Of a stretch of DNA of 64,000 nt, positions 26,811 to 41,239 are shown one piece after another; the first letter of the stretch is position 1; each line of letters opens with the position of its first letter. The translations under genes and the position numbers were made by a program. A model generated the notes under the pieces. That model did no database searches. It worked only from the letters and a program-made list of their open reading frames with translations, and had not been told where the DNA came from. This stretch comes from Lanius collurio (lineage: Eukaryota > Chordata > Aves > Passeriformes > Laniidae): contig JACBWW010000047.1 in assembly GCA_020086605.1 (NCBI GenBank), forward strand, positions 2,432,363 through 2,496,362, in the 5' to 3' direction.

Positions 26811-26902
26811 CACCCTGGAGTGTTGTGTCTGGTTTTAGTGACAAAATCAAAATAAAATGAACTGAATAAGGTTCAGAAATGAGCCATAATGACTGGAAAT
26901 CA
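26811..26902 (+). mobile_element. Possible ancient CR1/L3-like LINE relic
   Basis: The order of phrases matches the region downstream of the reverse-transcriptase core in old CR1/L3 LINEs: an ACCCTGGAGT-type start, then GTTGTGTCTGGTTTTAG (compare the 'tgtccagttttggg' theme), then a spacer, then AACTGAATAAGGTTCAGAAATG (compare 'ctggagaaggtccagag'). The match is by memory, very diverged and only about 90 bp. It could be coincidental. Confidence 0.33.
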
Positions 26903-29266
26903 TGATTTATTGTGAAAGGCTTCTGAATCTCCATCCATTCTCTTTTCTGAAATAGCGCTAAGTGCTGGCAGGATCACAATCCACCCATACCAACACAGGG
27001 AAGAGACTCTGAGTAGGAAAAGGCTCATCATTCTAGCAGACAAATATGCTGGATATGACCAGTAACACCACAGGAATTCAGGCATGAATACTCCATGTGC
27101 TCTGAATGGAAAAAGGTACCAGCCAGCCCAGCAAATGGCCAGGGCTGAGGCAAAGCTCCTCTGTGGAAGCCTTCCTTCCAAAACCACACAGGCATTGCCA
27201 GTGCACATGGATCAGTGGCCATTTTTTGGGGCTGTTTCATGCAGGAGATGTAACTGCAATAAATCACACCCTTCTCAGCCTTCACAGTGAGATGATCTTT
27301 GGAAACTGTGGGGTCATGTGAGGCTCAGCCCTCGAAGAGCCTGAGCATTTGAAACTAAAACATGCCACCAGTAACACTGAAGTCTCTGGACTGCTTCTAG
27401 AGGAAACTCTTGACTAGACTGTGCTCATACCCTGCAGGGCTCTGGTCAGCAGCTCTGCAGCCCCACTCTGTGGGCAGGGCTTGCAGCAGGGATCTGGGGA
27501 GATTTTCATCAAGGGCTTCAGTGATGCAAAATCCTGCCAGAACACCACCAACACCGACTGGTTTGGAAAATCCTGCCCTACGTGCATGAGCATTCATTTG
27601 TTTCATCCCACTTTTACTATGTAACATGCCTTAAAACATTGCCTTGGGGAGCCTGAAAATGTATTAAAGTGATTACCAAGAAATTTATGCAAATTGCTAT
27701 GGTAATTTTTAAATTACTTAATTCTATAAAATGCCTGCAGTTTTTCGTGTCCTGTTCCAAGCTGGCTCTTGAAACAATCCTTCAGAGGTGTGAACAAGCA
27801 AAGGTGGAACAAGTGTCTTTCACACAGAGTCACAGAGGCACAGGGGAAGGAAATACACCTTCAAAGAAGCCCAAAGCACTTCCAGAGGACAGGAGGCAGC
27901 ATCTGCTCATTAGGGCCTAGAAGTACTTGAGCAATGAAGAGGGACAGAAGCACACGGGGCTCAGTGACTGCTGCCCTCACACGACCTCCCCCCCAGCTGC
28001 ATCTCTAACAGCAGAAATTTCTTTTTCTGTACTTCCTTCCATTAATTTCCTAGCTCCTCCGGAGAACCAAATTCACCGTTTCCTAATTTGGACTGGAAGT
28101 CAGTGAATAAAAAAAGCTTGCTCCTCTATTTTCCTCAAACCAGGTTTCATGGCCAAGTTCACAGCAGTTACCCCAGGAGTAGGTGCGTAGGAAACTGATT
28201 AATACAATGCAATGGGATCTACCTGCACAAATCCTATTGCCATTTCTGATATGGAGTATTTCCTGTTTACATATCATCATTCCCATCCCTGGACATCCTG
28301 TCAAGGGTTTCTCCTGCTTTCAGATGGGTTTGCTGTTAGCCACTGTTCATCCAAAGGTGGCCTGTTCTTGGAGAGTGGTGAAGTGGGATGGAAAGAGGCT
28401 AAAAGTCCCTGCTGCAGCACAGAGAACCATGGAATCCTAAGGGAATGCCACTCACTCAGAGAGGAGGGAAAATGCTTGACTGCTTTCAGGGAAGGAGGAG
28501 GAATGAATGAAAATCCCCCAGTCTGCTGCAGTTCTAAATGTCTTAATAACTGGGGGAGGCTCCACACCCACTAGCTAGAGTCCAGTGGACACAGCAATTC
28601 CCTCTGGCCTGAATTTCTATGAAGCCCAAATTCTGACTAACAGTGGCTAAATTATCAACTCACCATTTATGATAACTTAGTCATGATTGTCTTGATGGAA
28701 AAGAATCTAAGAAACATTTACATGTTTTGAATAAATCAGTTAAGAAAAGAGATTTTATCGAGCAGCACATTAAAGCAGATGGGCACAGTGGAATAAGCTT
28801 CCAGCCTTAATTAGCAAGGAAAACAGTGACCTGCTTTCAATTTAAAAAGTATACATAGTAATAAGTTACAGGACACAGAGCATCCTGTGGCCTCAGTAAA
28901 CTCCAGGTCTGGCTGACTGTGAACCACCAGTTCAGTATGTCTTGCTAATGCTCAGAACATGCTTTTAATATGCTAAATGTGTCTCTAAAAGGATACTAAA
29001 AGCCTCACATTAGCATATTCTGGATGATCTTTGAATATCTGAGCAGTGCAAGAGAGGCAGAGATTCTCTGTCATGGCCTAATTAAAAACAGATAGTGTAG
29101 CATATTGACCTAACAAAAGTAATGTTTTCATCTCAACTTACTTCTCCTGTCCTTGTTCAGTCCTTTGGCTGGAGCCAGCAAACAGCTGAACTGAACTCCC
29201 TTTAACAGCCTTTGGGCTGCCAGTTTTTCATCTCAATCTACATACTTGGCTAAAACTTCTTTTGGG
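26903..29266. other. Unremarkable intronic sequence
   Basis: AT-rich DNA with no recognised repeat or exon. The part from about 28620 to 29140 is unusually homogeneous AT-rich unique-looking sequence. I cannot tell whether it is conserved. Confidence 0.6.
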
Positions 29267-29292
29267 CTCTATCTATCTATCATCTATCTATC

Positions 29293-29339
<47 letters not shown>

Positions 29340-29390
29340 CATCTATCTATCTATCTATCAATCATCTGTCTATCTATCCATCTATCTGTC
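29267..29390. repeat. (TCTA)n tetranucleotide microsatellite, about 124 bp
   Basis: A long run of TCTA/ATCT units broken by two CATC interruptions at the left, a pure central block of about twelve units (roughly 29291-29338), and further CATC/CTGTC interruptions at the right. The right-hand part is degenerate. The complement is (GATA)n. The frames translating it as ISIYLSIYLS are artefacts. Confidence 0.98.
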
Positions 29391-32300
29391 ATGAGAGAAG
29401 TAAATCATTACATAATTTATACCTTTCTATTACCACAATCAGAATTTTTAAGTACTTTCTCTCCATTTTTCTTCTCTTGTACTTTTTCAACACTCAGCCA
29501 CTGACATCTTCATTGCACACGTGTGGTTTAAATTCTTGCCTTCAAGAGAACTGTGGCAGGGTTGTGTATTTTGTTTTTCTTAAACAGAGCCTCAATGCAG
29601 AGGTGCATTACACTCATAGATGTCTTATCAGTCCCTGGCACTTCTCATAACCTTGTTTTGAAGTCCAGTTCCTTTGAAGGTCATTCTTTTCACTTTTATC
29701 TAGTGATTAAAAAAAAAATGACTGGGATGAATGCTGACAGGCAACATAAGGGAAAAATATGCTGTCACAAACTCAGCATTAAATTATTATTATGTGCTAG
29801 TCTGCTTAATCAAAAGCAAGTCACCACTTTGCAAACTGACTTCTCTGCCTTCCTGCTAAGAACAGTGCTGGCAAACTGGTGCATCCCACAAGGTGTGTAA
29901 TTCAGGTCTGGCTGCACCTCCTCAACTGCTCAAAAGGTGCTACAACTTTGGTGTTAACTTTCAGGGATATTCTAAAACAGATCCCAGGATTCTCACATAT
30001 CAGAGCTGGCTGAGAATGAACTGTTCCCTTCACAGCTCAGAACTATCAGCTGCAGAAATCACAGGCAGCTATAATCTTCAGATTATGGCACAGAAAACTG
30101 CATTTTCAATTCCTGCTCAAAGTACTACTTCTTGCTGGTATGCCAGAAATGTCTCTGGCAAATGACAGTGGCTTGCCTACACTGAGCTGCTTTCTATTCT
30201 ATTTTAAAATAATAATTTTCCAGTTTCCAGTGGGAAAATAACACCTCAAAGGGCTCTATCCTGCTCAAGTAAGGCAAAATATACATTGGATTCAGCAAGT
30301 CAAGAATGAGCCTGTAATATTCAGGGTCATATTCTGTCCAGGGACCTCTGCATGGGTACCTTAGTTTTTTTGTAGTCTGAATCCAGAAAACCTGCCAGGC
30401 CCCCTGAATGCTGTACAAACACACCCCTCAGTTCCAATAATGGTGTTCCAGTTACACTCGAGCACCTTCCTGTACTTACATGTTTTACAAAGACAGCTGA
30501 TTCTACTTTCAGACTCAACCCCAAACCTAATCCAGCCTTGCAGGCATAAAAACCTTTCTGGGTTGCCTAAAATTAGAGGTCCAGAGCTCAGCCTCCTGGG
30601 TTTAGTGGGACACTGACACAGGGATACAGGAGACAAGAAGTGTGGCTCTTCCCTCCGTGGTAGGCAGCTATTGTGAGCAGTGGGCAGATGCACTGCCCAT
30701 CACAGGCACTGCCCAAGGAAAACAAGCCTTTGCTGATTTACACATTTTCCAGAGGCTGTTTCTGATGCTTGCATGTAATGCAGCAGCACTCAACATGAAA
30801 TATAAAAAATAACCCAATACATGTGATGAGGAATAGGGAAGGCAGATGCATTTTCTGCAAATGCCACGTACCCCCCCAAAAATGAACTGCTTTGAAGCAC
30901 AGGGAAGAAATCTGGGGAAGTCCTATAATTGTGGAGATTTTTCTCCCTTCTCCCTGACATAATGAGTGTGGCCTGGCTGGTTTAAACTTAACAGGACCTG
31001 CCACTGAAGTACAAAACTGCTGTTCACACTAGAGTGGCCTGATAAGCGATTAGGCTCAGCATGAGTGATAAGATGTGGACACAACATCAAGCAAGACACA
31101 CACTCCACGGTGGCAGGGATGTCCACACAGTGGGACCCTGCTGGATTGGCTCCAGTTGGCCTTGGGAGAACTCCCCATCCTGGCCTGCACAGATCTTGGG
31201 TTTTGTGAGGGTGGGTTTGTGCTGAGCCCTCCCAGAGCCACTGTAGAGCCACCCATGCTCCGGAAGGTGCTGCTCCCACCCACTCTGGCAGCACTGGGGT
31301 CACCGAGCTGACCGCCAGCAGCCACAAGTGTCCTTGGGCTGAAAGTGATCTCCAAATGAAATGCCTGGGAAGAGTGGGAATTCCTGAAAAAGGCTCTTCT
31401 CTTTGCTTGGAGTTCTTGTTAAGAGGTGTCTATTTCTGGACAGATTACAAACACTGAAGACAGTTGTTGCCACATTTAAAAATAGCCCTGGAGGAAGGCT
31501 TAACTGTTCCCTGACCAGCAGCGAATTGTAACCGCTATTCCTAGATCAAAAAAAGGCAATTATTTAGCAAATCCCATAAAGGAATGAAGGGATCAGGAAC
31601 ATCTCCACGTGGCATGATTTCAGAAGTGCTGCCCCCATTTTGCCCTGAGTCTGCACCCAAGCAACTCTCCAAGTGTTGGAGTCCTGGAATCAAATCCCCA
31701 GTTTATTACAATGCCATAGCAACACCAATTGCAGTGGTCCACCACTCACTTATAAACCTGTGAGAGCAGCAGGAAAAGGTCCTTGTGTGAAGCCCCCAGG
31801 AACTTCCATTCACCCTGCATTGAACTTTGCAGCTCATTTAAGCTGTGGCTCTAATGCCAGGCATTTGTTTGTAATCCCTGTTTTACAAGCAGAAGGCATT
31901 AACTGCTTTCAAAACTAACACTCAGTGGAGCTGCACTACAGCAAATTCATCAAGGGCAGTCTCCTGACCAAGGGCTTGTACACACATGTTGTGATAGCAC
32001 CAACTCAGGTGTGGATTTCAGGTGGTACAATCAGACCACACCAGCACCTCTGGGGATAGTCTTCCACAGGTATGGACATAGTGTCTTTCACTGCATACTT
32101 GAGAAATCAGGAAAAGTTTTCATCTGTTAAATAAACTCTCCTACTGAAATTTAAATGCTGATATGAGCCTCACACAAATCTATCTTCAATGATTAAAAGC
32201 TTACCCAGGTCATGCTGGTCGCTGTTCTGAGAATTTCACTTCCGAGCTCGGTGTCAAGCCCTGGGATCACTTTTCCAGCCGAGCTGCTCCGTGTGTACAG

Positions 32301-32721
32301 TTACACACACAAGTGCACCCACCCAAGGTGGGAACCAGAAGGAAGCATCTCCCAGCCTCACGCTCTCAGAATTCCTGTCAGACTCACATGGTGCCACTTG
32401 GCCAAGCAGTTAAACCCAACTCCCTTCAGTTTGTTGTGAGAGCAACCCCAGCCTGTGACTACAACACTCCATCTTCTCTGCCCTCCTGGCTCTTCACTTT
32501 AAATATAATGGAACCCTATGCTTAAGGACTATTCAAAATGCCTTTCTAGGAATAGTCTCAAATAAATGCTTCCCTTCCTATGATCACATTTTACAAAGGC
32601 CTTTTTGAACTGTGGGGTTTGCAAGCTTAGTCCTGCCTAACACCAGGGGAGGCACAGCTTCACGGCATGTGAGGTGGCTGGCAGGAGCATAGTGCTGGTG
32701 CCACCTGCATTCCCAGATACA
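29391..32721. other. Unremarkable intronic sequence
   Basis: AT-rich to neutral DNA. Minus-strand frames of up to 134 codons at 30923-31355 lie in a somewhat more GC-rich patch. No domain or exon structure was recognised. Confidence 0.6.
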
Positions 32722-32749
32722 TCCCACCCAACAGCTCCCACCCAACAGC
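32722..32749. repeat. 14-bp perfect tandem duplication
   Basis: TCCCACCCAACAGC occurs twice head to tail (32722-32735 and 32736-32749) in a locally CA-rich patch. Probably replication slippage. Confidence 0.85.
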
Positions 32750-35700
32750 ACAGCACCCAAAAAAACAGGGGAAGCAGCTTCCTCATGGGAGATTTGATGA
32801 AAAATATAGCAGCAAGAAAAAGTGATGGGGACATCAGGTAGCTGTGAGGCACTTCAGCCTTGGAAACTTCAGGGAGAAACCCTTTCTGAGCAGGTCTTTA
32901 TCTTGCATGCAATGTACCTGTGGCTTTCAGAAAAAATTCCAGGGGATGTACTGCATATCAAACGTGTATGCTTTTAATATACACACATTTTTTAATTTAA
33001 GTATCATCAGTAAGAAAAAAGAGTTTTAAAGCAAACCCTGTGCCTTTAGGTTGTGTGTGCAGGCACACAGACACAAACCTTTCTTTTGGGCAAACATTCC
33101 TCTAACCTGATTCATGCTGTAATAATGCACAATTTTCTTGGAGCCAAGCACTGAAGGATGTGATGTTGCATAAGGAAATCCCTCATCTTCACTTTAAATC
33201 ATTCTTTTTTCATGGGAAATGCAAAATAATTTGGAAATTGAAATATATCACAGACTAATGCTGAAAAGTCTCATCCAAAACCAGTGGAAAAAGCCAACTG
33301 ATTTAATTTTATTTTGGCTTTATCTCAGACATGACTCTGATTCAGGACAAACTGCTTTGCCACGAACAAAGGACCAGAGAGTGGGGCAGCACTGGGGCAA
33401 CCAGCCCAGCTCAGGTCCCATGGAAGGGATTTCCAACTGGATTCAGGCAATTCCTGCTGGCAAGGGAGCAGGTTCCTGACAAAAAAAACCTGACTGGATT
33501 CTCTAAAAGAAGGCAACTGTAAGCACAGCAACCTGCAAGGTAAGGAGCTCATATGTAAATCAGGACATAGTCCCAAAGACTGTAGGAACAGAAAGAACCC
33601 TGTAAAGGCAGGGGGAAGTTTAAAGTAATAGAAGCAAGGAATCTTGAAAGCAAAGAAGTCCTTTGAACACAGAAGTGCTGTGGGCAACCAGACACAGATA
33701 TACTACACTAAACATGGGAACAATCTGTCTTTAGACAGTATCAGAAGAAAATCACATCTGTGACCACAAAACCACTCCTTTCCTTCTCAATATCCACACA
33801 AAGCCAGGCTGGAAGTGTGCAAGCAGTCTGCTTTATACCAACTGAAAGCTGAAAAGCAAGCTCTTCTTGAACATGAATTCTGTAATCAGTAATGGTAATG
33901 AAATACTGGGGTGGGACTCAATTCCTTATCCACCCCTTATCCTAGAAATGCTCTCAGGGACTGCCACTGCCTTCCTCCTCCCACAGCCAGGACAACTTCC
34001 CACTCAGGGGAACAGGAGTGAGGAGCTGCCTTTCCAGAGAAGAGGAGGAAAGGGAAATGCTAAGGACAGGGCTACAGGTGTCTGGAACTGCAACACAAGC
34101 AAGAGACTTAAATTTCTTCTGAGCAGCTTCAGTGCTATTCTGGGACAGAGTGAACTGCTCAGCACTGGTGACATGCAGGAAATGACTCCATGGCAGTAAT
34201 CTGAGCAGACTATTTGAGTAGGGATGCCAGTTTTGTCCCTCTTTTGAAGATAAGTCTATACTCTGAAATACCAGCATCAAAATACATTAGGCAGGGCCAC
34301 AGGGCAGCACTGGACTGAACTAGTTTGGGGCCATTTGTGGATTTGTAATCCCTTTGAGACTACAGTATTCATTTTCTTCATGCTGCTTTGGGAATTGATT
34401 AATGAAGGTGCTTGCAGGAATTAAGCATGGCAGTAGGAGTTCAGGAGTACCATAAAGGAAACACACCACTGCCATTAAACACTTTCCCTGCAGGAGGGTG
34501 GGCAGGGCTCACAAGAGCCTGGTATCCTCTTTGTCTTAGGTACCCCCCAGGAAACTTGCTTTTAGTGACTTGTAGGCTAAATTTATTCTACTGGCCAAAC
34601 AAGGGTGGGCAGCACAATAAAGAGGCACAGCTTGCCAAAGGTCCTTCAGGAATGGGATGCCTGTGCCTGCAGCCACATCTCTGGGGCCTCAGGCAGTGTC
34701 TGCCACCTGGAAGATGCTCCCTGCCACACTGGATTGCAACCCTCTGCACAATTTTGACTGCAGGTGAGACGAATTGGCACAGCACTCTGAAGTGGCTATG
34801 AGCATATATTCAGGCTTATTGAGGCATAAATCCAGGAAGCCATGTGTTCAGGTGATTTCCAAGTTCACCTAAGCTTTATGAAACCTATTTTTTAGCCAAA
34901 CAACTGTAAATGAGCAGTGCCTGGTGACATTTTATTACATTTTCCCTTATTATGCCTTAGTGGTAAATTGTTCTCGCCAATCAGTGTCACAGTATCAGAG
35001 AGACAGTTAGAGAGAAACACCTAAAGAAACCAGAGATAAGAGATTTGACTGTCTGTCTCTGCAAAATGGGCTTCTTTTCATTTTTCAGTGCAGCTCAGAG
35101 TCCTGATTAAAATAATAAACCAACACAATGATCAATTAAGAGAGTGGAGAAGCAGGTATGCTGTCAAGACTAGCAATCATCCTATAGGAATAAATCAAAG
35201 TAACAGCAGCACTAAGTAAGGAGCAGTTTACACTCAGTGTTATACCAAGTACTGTTGAGAGTCATGTTTTACAGTGATGCTATTAAGCATATTTGCATCA
35301 CACTAATGAGGAAGAGCACACCATCAAGGATTTTTCTTTTCCAATTACATTCAATATAACATGAATACTTGATATCTTAATTTACAATTACTCCATTATG
35401 ACAGAAGAGTATCCACCCATGGAAACACCCATTTTTTTATGGTGCTATTAATTAACAACACATGCATAAAGTTTTCAAAGGCTGATGAAGAAAACAGGAG
35501 CTTAAAACCACAGATGTTTATATCTCCCTCCCATCCATTTTAGTTAAGACTGTTGTGAGTGTAACTCACCAAGAGCCAGTCAGAGGAATATGCCTTTTAT
35601 TTCCATTTCTAAAAGATCATCGAGGGCTCACCCCTTTTGCCATTTGGGATTTCTGGGGGTTTGCTTAAAGAAACCTCTTGTTGTGTCCTCTTTCTCTCTC

Positions 35701-38700
35701 TTACATCCCTCATGAGCTGGCAGGCACCATCCACCAGCTGGAAAGCAGGCCTGGTGGAAGGGTGGCAGCTCATTAAATGCTGTTCCTTGGAGCAAATAAA
35801 CTCCCATTAGCTGAATCCTACACTGCAAGTGACTGGCAAAGCTCAGACCTCCCTGCTGCATTCCCTGGCCATCACACAGCACCATGCACTTCAGCAATTA
35901 ACAGGAAAATTCATGCTAATTCTGCTAATATTTGGTATAGAGCACCGCTGCCTCAGAGTGGTTGTCAAAACCCTGTTTGCTGATAATAAAGAGCTCCTGT
36001 GCAAGTGAATGAGGCAGCCTGCAGCCTTGGTGTTTATTATATTACAGTGTTAGGGGCTCCCAGCTCTGAATATTCATGGTGAGGAATTAAACCCTAATTT
36101 TCAGATGCCAACAGTAGCTGCTGTTTAGTGTCACTGGGTTTTGGTAGAGTTTTAGAGTTCTATGAGAAATAAAAAGCTAGACATACAAACCTTCTTTAAA
36201 GTAGCAGCTGAAAGGAAGGCTCTTAAAAGGGAACATTTAGGCATCAAAATGAAAGATACATTCAAACAACTGCATACTTGGAGGGTTTAGAAGCAAACAA
36301 AACACTCCAGGCCCTAATTCTGCAAATGTTTATACACATGCTTCTCTAACTGCGAAATCAGTATTTTACTAATTTACTAATTACTATTTTATATCAGTGC
36401 TTCATTTTCAGCATTTTTCTAAACTCTGCACTCAAAGCCTGTTGAAATACTCCTAAGCAAATAACAAAACAAGGGTAAGATAGTTACTCTGGGGATGGGT
36501 CTACACCCTGGGAACAAATGAAAAGGTCCACCTTCCTCCAGCTTGTTTGTTAAATGTTTCAAAAAGCCTTACTCATCGTTTTCAACAAACTGGGAGAAAG
36601 ATGAAGAGATTTGATGCTTGAAACATCCATCTGGGACAGAGTCACCAGGGAGAAGGATGGCACACAGAGCTGCAGCTCTTTACAGTGGTCAGAAGCACAT
36701 CAGGGGAGGAGAGTTCCTGGGAGAGGAGCTTTCCCACCTCTCTGGAACATTTGACAGAGCAAAATCAGTGAGGGGCTGCTGACTGCATCCTGTGAACACA
36801 GGCTGTGCCTGCACTGAGGTTTGATCTGTTTGAGTCAGTCACTGGATGAGAGCATTAGTGGCACAGCCACGGAGTAGCAGAAGGCAGCACAGACCTTGAA
36901 AAGCCTGGAAGAAAACCCACAACAGGCACAAAGTCTGCTGTACATTTTATGTGCTCCATCAGTTCACTACCTTGTATGCTCTTCTTCCACTGGGCCCTGA
37001 AAGGAGCTAAAATACCATTCTTCACCAATAGCCAGACAGTTATTAAAAGTAAGAAACTGAAGCTTTTCATAAAGCAGGTTCTTGGAAGTCTATCCCATCC
37101 CATCTTGTTCTGATCCCTGGTCCTCAATAACTAGTCCTGAACACAGTCCTGCTTTGCAGAGCTTGTTGCTCTGGTAGTTACCCCAAAGTAATTAGGTGCT
37201 CTGTGATTTTCAAATGTGATCATGGAGTCCTTTCTGGCATTCTTGTGTTGCTAAGGGATGTGCAGCTCCTACCCCAAGCTGAAGTTTCTCACTGCAATCC
37301 TATATTCCCTTGGACGAACACATTAATTATAATGTCACTGTGCCATTTCTTTCTGCATGAGACCATGGGTTCTTCATTTTAAGAATGCAGCAACAAGGTG
37401 GGAGAAATGCAAAAGTGGGCTGTGGGAAGATAAGAGCATTACTAATTACATCTTCCACCTGCCTGCAGTCCTGAGATACTAATGAAATGTAAGAGCGAGA
37501 TCCAAGGCAAGCAACAGGCTGCAAATGGGATCCTGGGCACTGCCCAGCTCCCACAGAACCAGTCTGGATGATTTTAATAGTTGTTCATGCTTTTCAGCTC
37601 TCAGTCACAAGGCTTGGACAAAAGACAAGAATTGATTTAACAGAGAGTGAATGTAATGCTTCGCAAGTAGCTTAGACTGCACCAATTAATCAATTACCCA
37701 AGTACATTCCACTTTAATACATTCATTACTATTCCAATCTTTAATCAACTGCTTGTTCCACACACAATGAGGTTCCTGCATCTCTGTGCAAGGAACAATA
37801 TTCACTTTGCAACAGAAAAACACCGCTTTCAATGCCAGACATGAAAAATCAGAAGTGTGCTGATGGCTGTGTGATGTGAACAATCCTGTAACTGGCTTAC
37901 ACGCTGTGCTGGCACTTGCTGTGGCTTTGTTTGATACACCCATTAAAAATATTTATTGGAGATTAAGAGCAGGAACTGATCTGAAGGATGTTTTTGCCTT
38001 TATGTCTCAGTTTGGCACATGCAACTGAAAGTGCTGCAACCAGCTACTGCATTTCCTAGAGTCAGGAGCCTTTCAAGCTGTGATTTTCTAAAACTTTTTA
38101 AAAAGCAGGAATAAACTTTGAAAACTGTGTGCAGCACCTCCAAGCCTTCAGCTGTTTTGCTTCCCTTGCCCTCCCTTTCTGGCTCTAGTGCAGGGCAACT
38201 CTGGTGCCAAGGGAAATGGCCCCTTTAACGCTGCAAAACCCTGATTTTAATGGGTGTCAGAATATGTCCATAACAGTTCTGCTGTTAATTTTTTGATTCA
38301 CTTGATCTATAAAATGGGCAAGCTGGATGAAGAGTGCCACAAGTCTATCAGTCCCTTTGACCCTACAGAAATTTCATCTATTTGTTCCCATAGGGGAGAG
38401 TTTCTGCAAGAAACAACCCTGAACTTCCACCACCAGTCAGGAACTCAGGAAGGTCTTTCTTTAAGGCCCCCTCCTCATCAGTGAAGAGTCCTGGTGACAG
38501 GGGACCAGGCTGTGGGGTAAAAAAGCAAAAGTGAAATCTCAGATTGAAGGTAAAAGAGGATCAAAAATTATCTGCAGGAGTGAGAAAAATGTGTTTGTTG
38601 ATAACAAGTGTGGTGTTTGATCTGCAGACGGTACTTCACTATCTCGCCGTTCATCAAGAGCCAGAGGATTTATCCTTCAGGCATGAGAGATGGAACAGCT

Positions 38701-41239
38701 TAAAATGGTTAGTGACCACAGAAAGGATTAGCACGTTATTATCTTTTTAATCCACAACATTTACTTTTTCAGGATTTATTGGAGCTAATACAAAAGTGAT
38801 TAGTGTTCTGGTTTTGCCAAAGTAGGAGGTTGTTTATGACTCCATTCCCACACATGGCCTGTAAAAACAGATAGTGCTGGCTGGAAAGTGGCCAGTAACA
38901 GAAAGTTTCATCTTCTACACTGCATTCACAGAAATAGAAACTACAATTGCCAGTAAGTCCCAACAAGGACCTTCTAAAAGTAAAGCAAAAGTATGTTACA
39001 TTATCCCACCCTGCAAGCACACAATAAAAGGTAGTGTGGAAAGTTCTTCAGCTTTCTGCATTTGCTAGACATGGGCTATTTTTACAAAAGTGGGATAAAC
39101 CAGCCCCCAGCATTCCAGAATCTTGGCCAGCCCATGAGACATCATGACTAAAAAATGCTGAGATGTTAAAAATAATCAATGTTATTTTTTGTATATGCAG
39201 TCCAGCTTATCAGAATTTAGGATTCGTATTTTTCACTTTTGCTCTGCCTTTGTGATGTCTGGAAATGAATTTATTTGTTTTTAAATGGAAGCTGAAATTC
39301 TCAGGTCATCACAAAATTTGAGGACCTAAGGTTTTCAGAAGAATTCTCAAGCTGACTTTCACAAACCTGTCTATGTAACTTAAGCTGTTCAATCTCTTTT
39401 TCAGAATAGCACAGGAACTTGAGACTCCAGGATTGTGGCCTAGCCTTTCCAAACTGGGCTTGTGTTCCTAGAGTGCATACCAGTTTAAAAGGTTCTTAGA
39501 TGGCTAACTCCCACAAATGTGAGTTACACGCTTCTCTATTTTTAAATATGGGGCCATCACCACTTTTTGAAAATAGGGGTTATTATTTTAGATCTTTGGC
39601 TTTTGAAAGTGATCCTTATGATACTGCCACAAGAAGAAAACTGGTAAGATGAAGGGACAGACAGACAGCCATATGCAGAGAAGTAACAAAGCAGAAAATT
39701 TTCTTTTTCCCATCTTGTTCTTTTGCAATGAGTATCTCTACTAAATCTCTCCAGCATGTAAATCTCCTTTAGGAAGAAAGATGCTAAAACTGAAGGAGAA
39801 GAAATCTAATTGTGGGTTGATTCCTTTAGTTCTTCACTCACTGTGAGGCTGAAGGGACAACAGCCAAGATTGTGAGGAGAGCTTTTTCTTCTGCTTGGTT
39901 TGGGCAGCAGATCAAATGTGCATTGCTGCAGAGCTCTGGATCAGAGCAGGCTGTCAGGAGGTCTGTTTGCCCCTAAAGGTTACGCCTGTGCTGCACTCAT
40001 GGCATCTCAAGTGGATGTTCTGGGCTGGCTTCAGGCCTCTCAGCCCTCTCCCTGTGGACAGTGTGACTTTGGTAGCACAGGGAATGTTCCTGGCCCGCAG
40101 CCCAAATGTTTGCTCAGTGCCTGGGGAAGCCTTTGTGGCCCATGCTGGGTTCCCTCACTCCACCTCCAGGCGCAGCTGAGCCAGCAGGCAGCTGGCATTT
40201 CCATCCTGGGCTCTGTGCACAGGGCAGAGCTCACAACCACCCTGCACCCTCAGGCCACAGAATTACCGAATCCTTCATGTGCTGAGGTTGCCACTTCCAC
40301 CTTTCTCCTGGCCTGGTGCTTTGTGAGGCAGCCCTTGGGCAAGTTCACCCCCCCTGTGCCAGGCCAAAGCACCCCAGAGAGGCTGGGGAAATGCAGGAGC
40401 TGCTCCTGTACATCTACATGTCACAGAAGTTATAAAGAATTTAAACTGTAGTTTAAATTAGTTGTCACTCTCCTTCCATTCCCTGTATTCATTTCATACC
40501 CACATCTCGGTTTCCACTAAGATTGTTTCTTGCAGAGCAAGGCTTTTAAAACAATACTGGGAAAACTCCCACAAGGATTCAGGTAATATACTTCCCAATC
40601 ACATGGCAGACGGGTGGAAAGCATGAAAGGAAAACAGTCAATAGCTGCTTGCTATCTCACCCCCCCCTGAACTGAGAAAATTTCTTAGGGAGCTGTGAAT
40701 TACTCCCCTATAGTTCTTGCTACATTATTATTTTGAAATGACTCATGCCTGTGCTATTCCTTGCCTACTTTGTTTGCCTTATCAGTTTGCTGGGTGATGT
40801 ATAATTAAAAAAGCCCTGTTTTACCACCTCACTCACAGATCTCTTTAGATAACACACCAAGTGTGACAGCAAGAAAAACACAATGTAAACTTCAACTGCT
40901 GCGGTTTCCTTGTGCATTTATTGAAACCCTCCCTTCTGGGATCCAAGTCTCTCATTCAGAATGGGCCAGTATTTGTTTCCTGGTGACATCTGTGAGCATG
41001 ACAGTGTGTTGACATAAGAAAGCACAGCCTCCAGTGGCAGGGGAGGCTGGACCATCCTCCCCAGCTGCTCAGCATCCACCATTCCTGACAAAATCTCCCA
41101 GGAGGTACTCAGAGATACACCTGGAGATGGCAATTGCAGATTAGAGCTAGACAATACACTTCTAAGTGCCAGGCAGATATTCCACAACTGTTTGTCACAG
41201 AGAACAAACTCAGCACCCCCTTCAGCCTCAGCCAATGCC
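32750..41239. other. Unremarkable intronic sequence
   Basis: About 8.5 kb of AT-rich DNA with few CpG. It includes a short GACA repeat near 39656-39668 and a moderately GC-rich patch at 39900-40400 carrying a 183-codon plus-strand open frame without recognisable domains. No exon, RNA gene or transposon could be supported. Confidence 0.6.

Noticed and set aside
29246..29650. Open frame with repeated ISIYLSIYLS
   Set aside because: It is only the translation of the (TCTA)n microsatellite.
39900..40451. 183-codon plus-strand open frame in a GC-richer patch
   Set aside because: Gly/Ser/Pro/Leu-rich with Cys scattered irregularly and no family pattern. The overlapping frame at 39895-40179 is equally open, which argues for chance.
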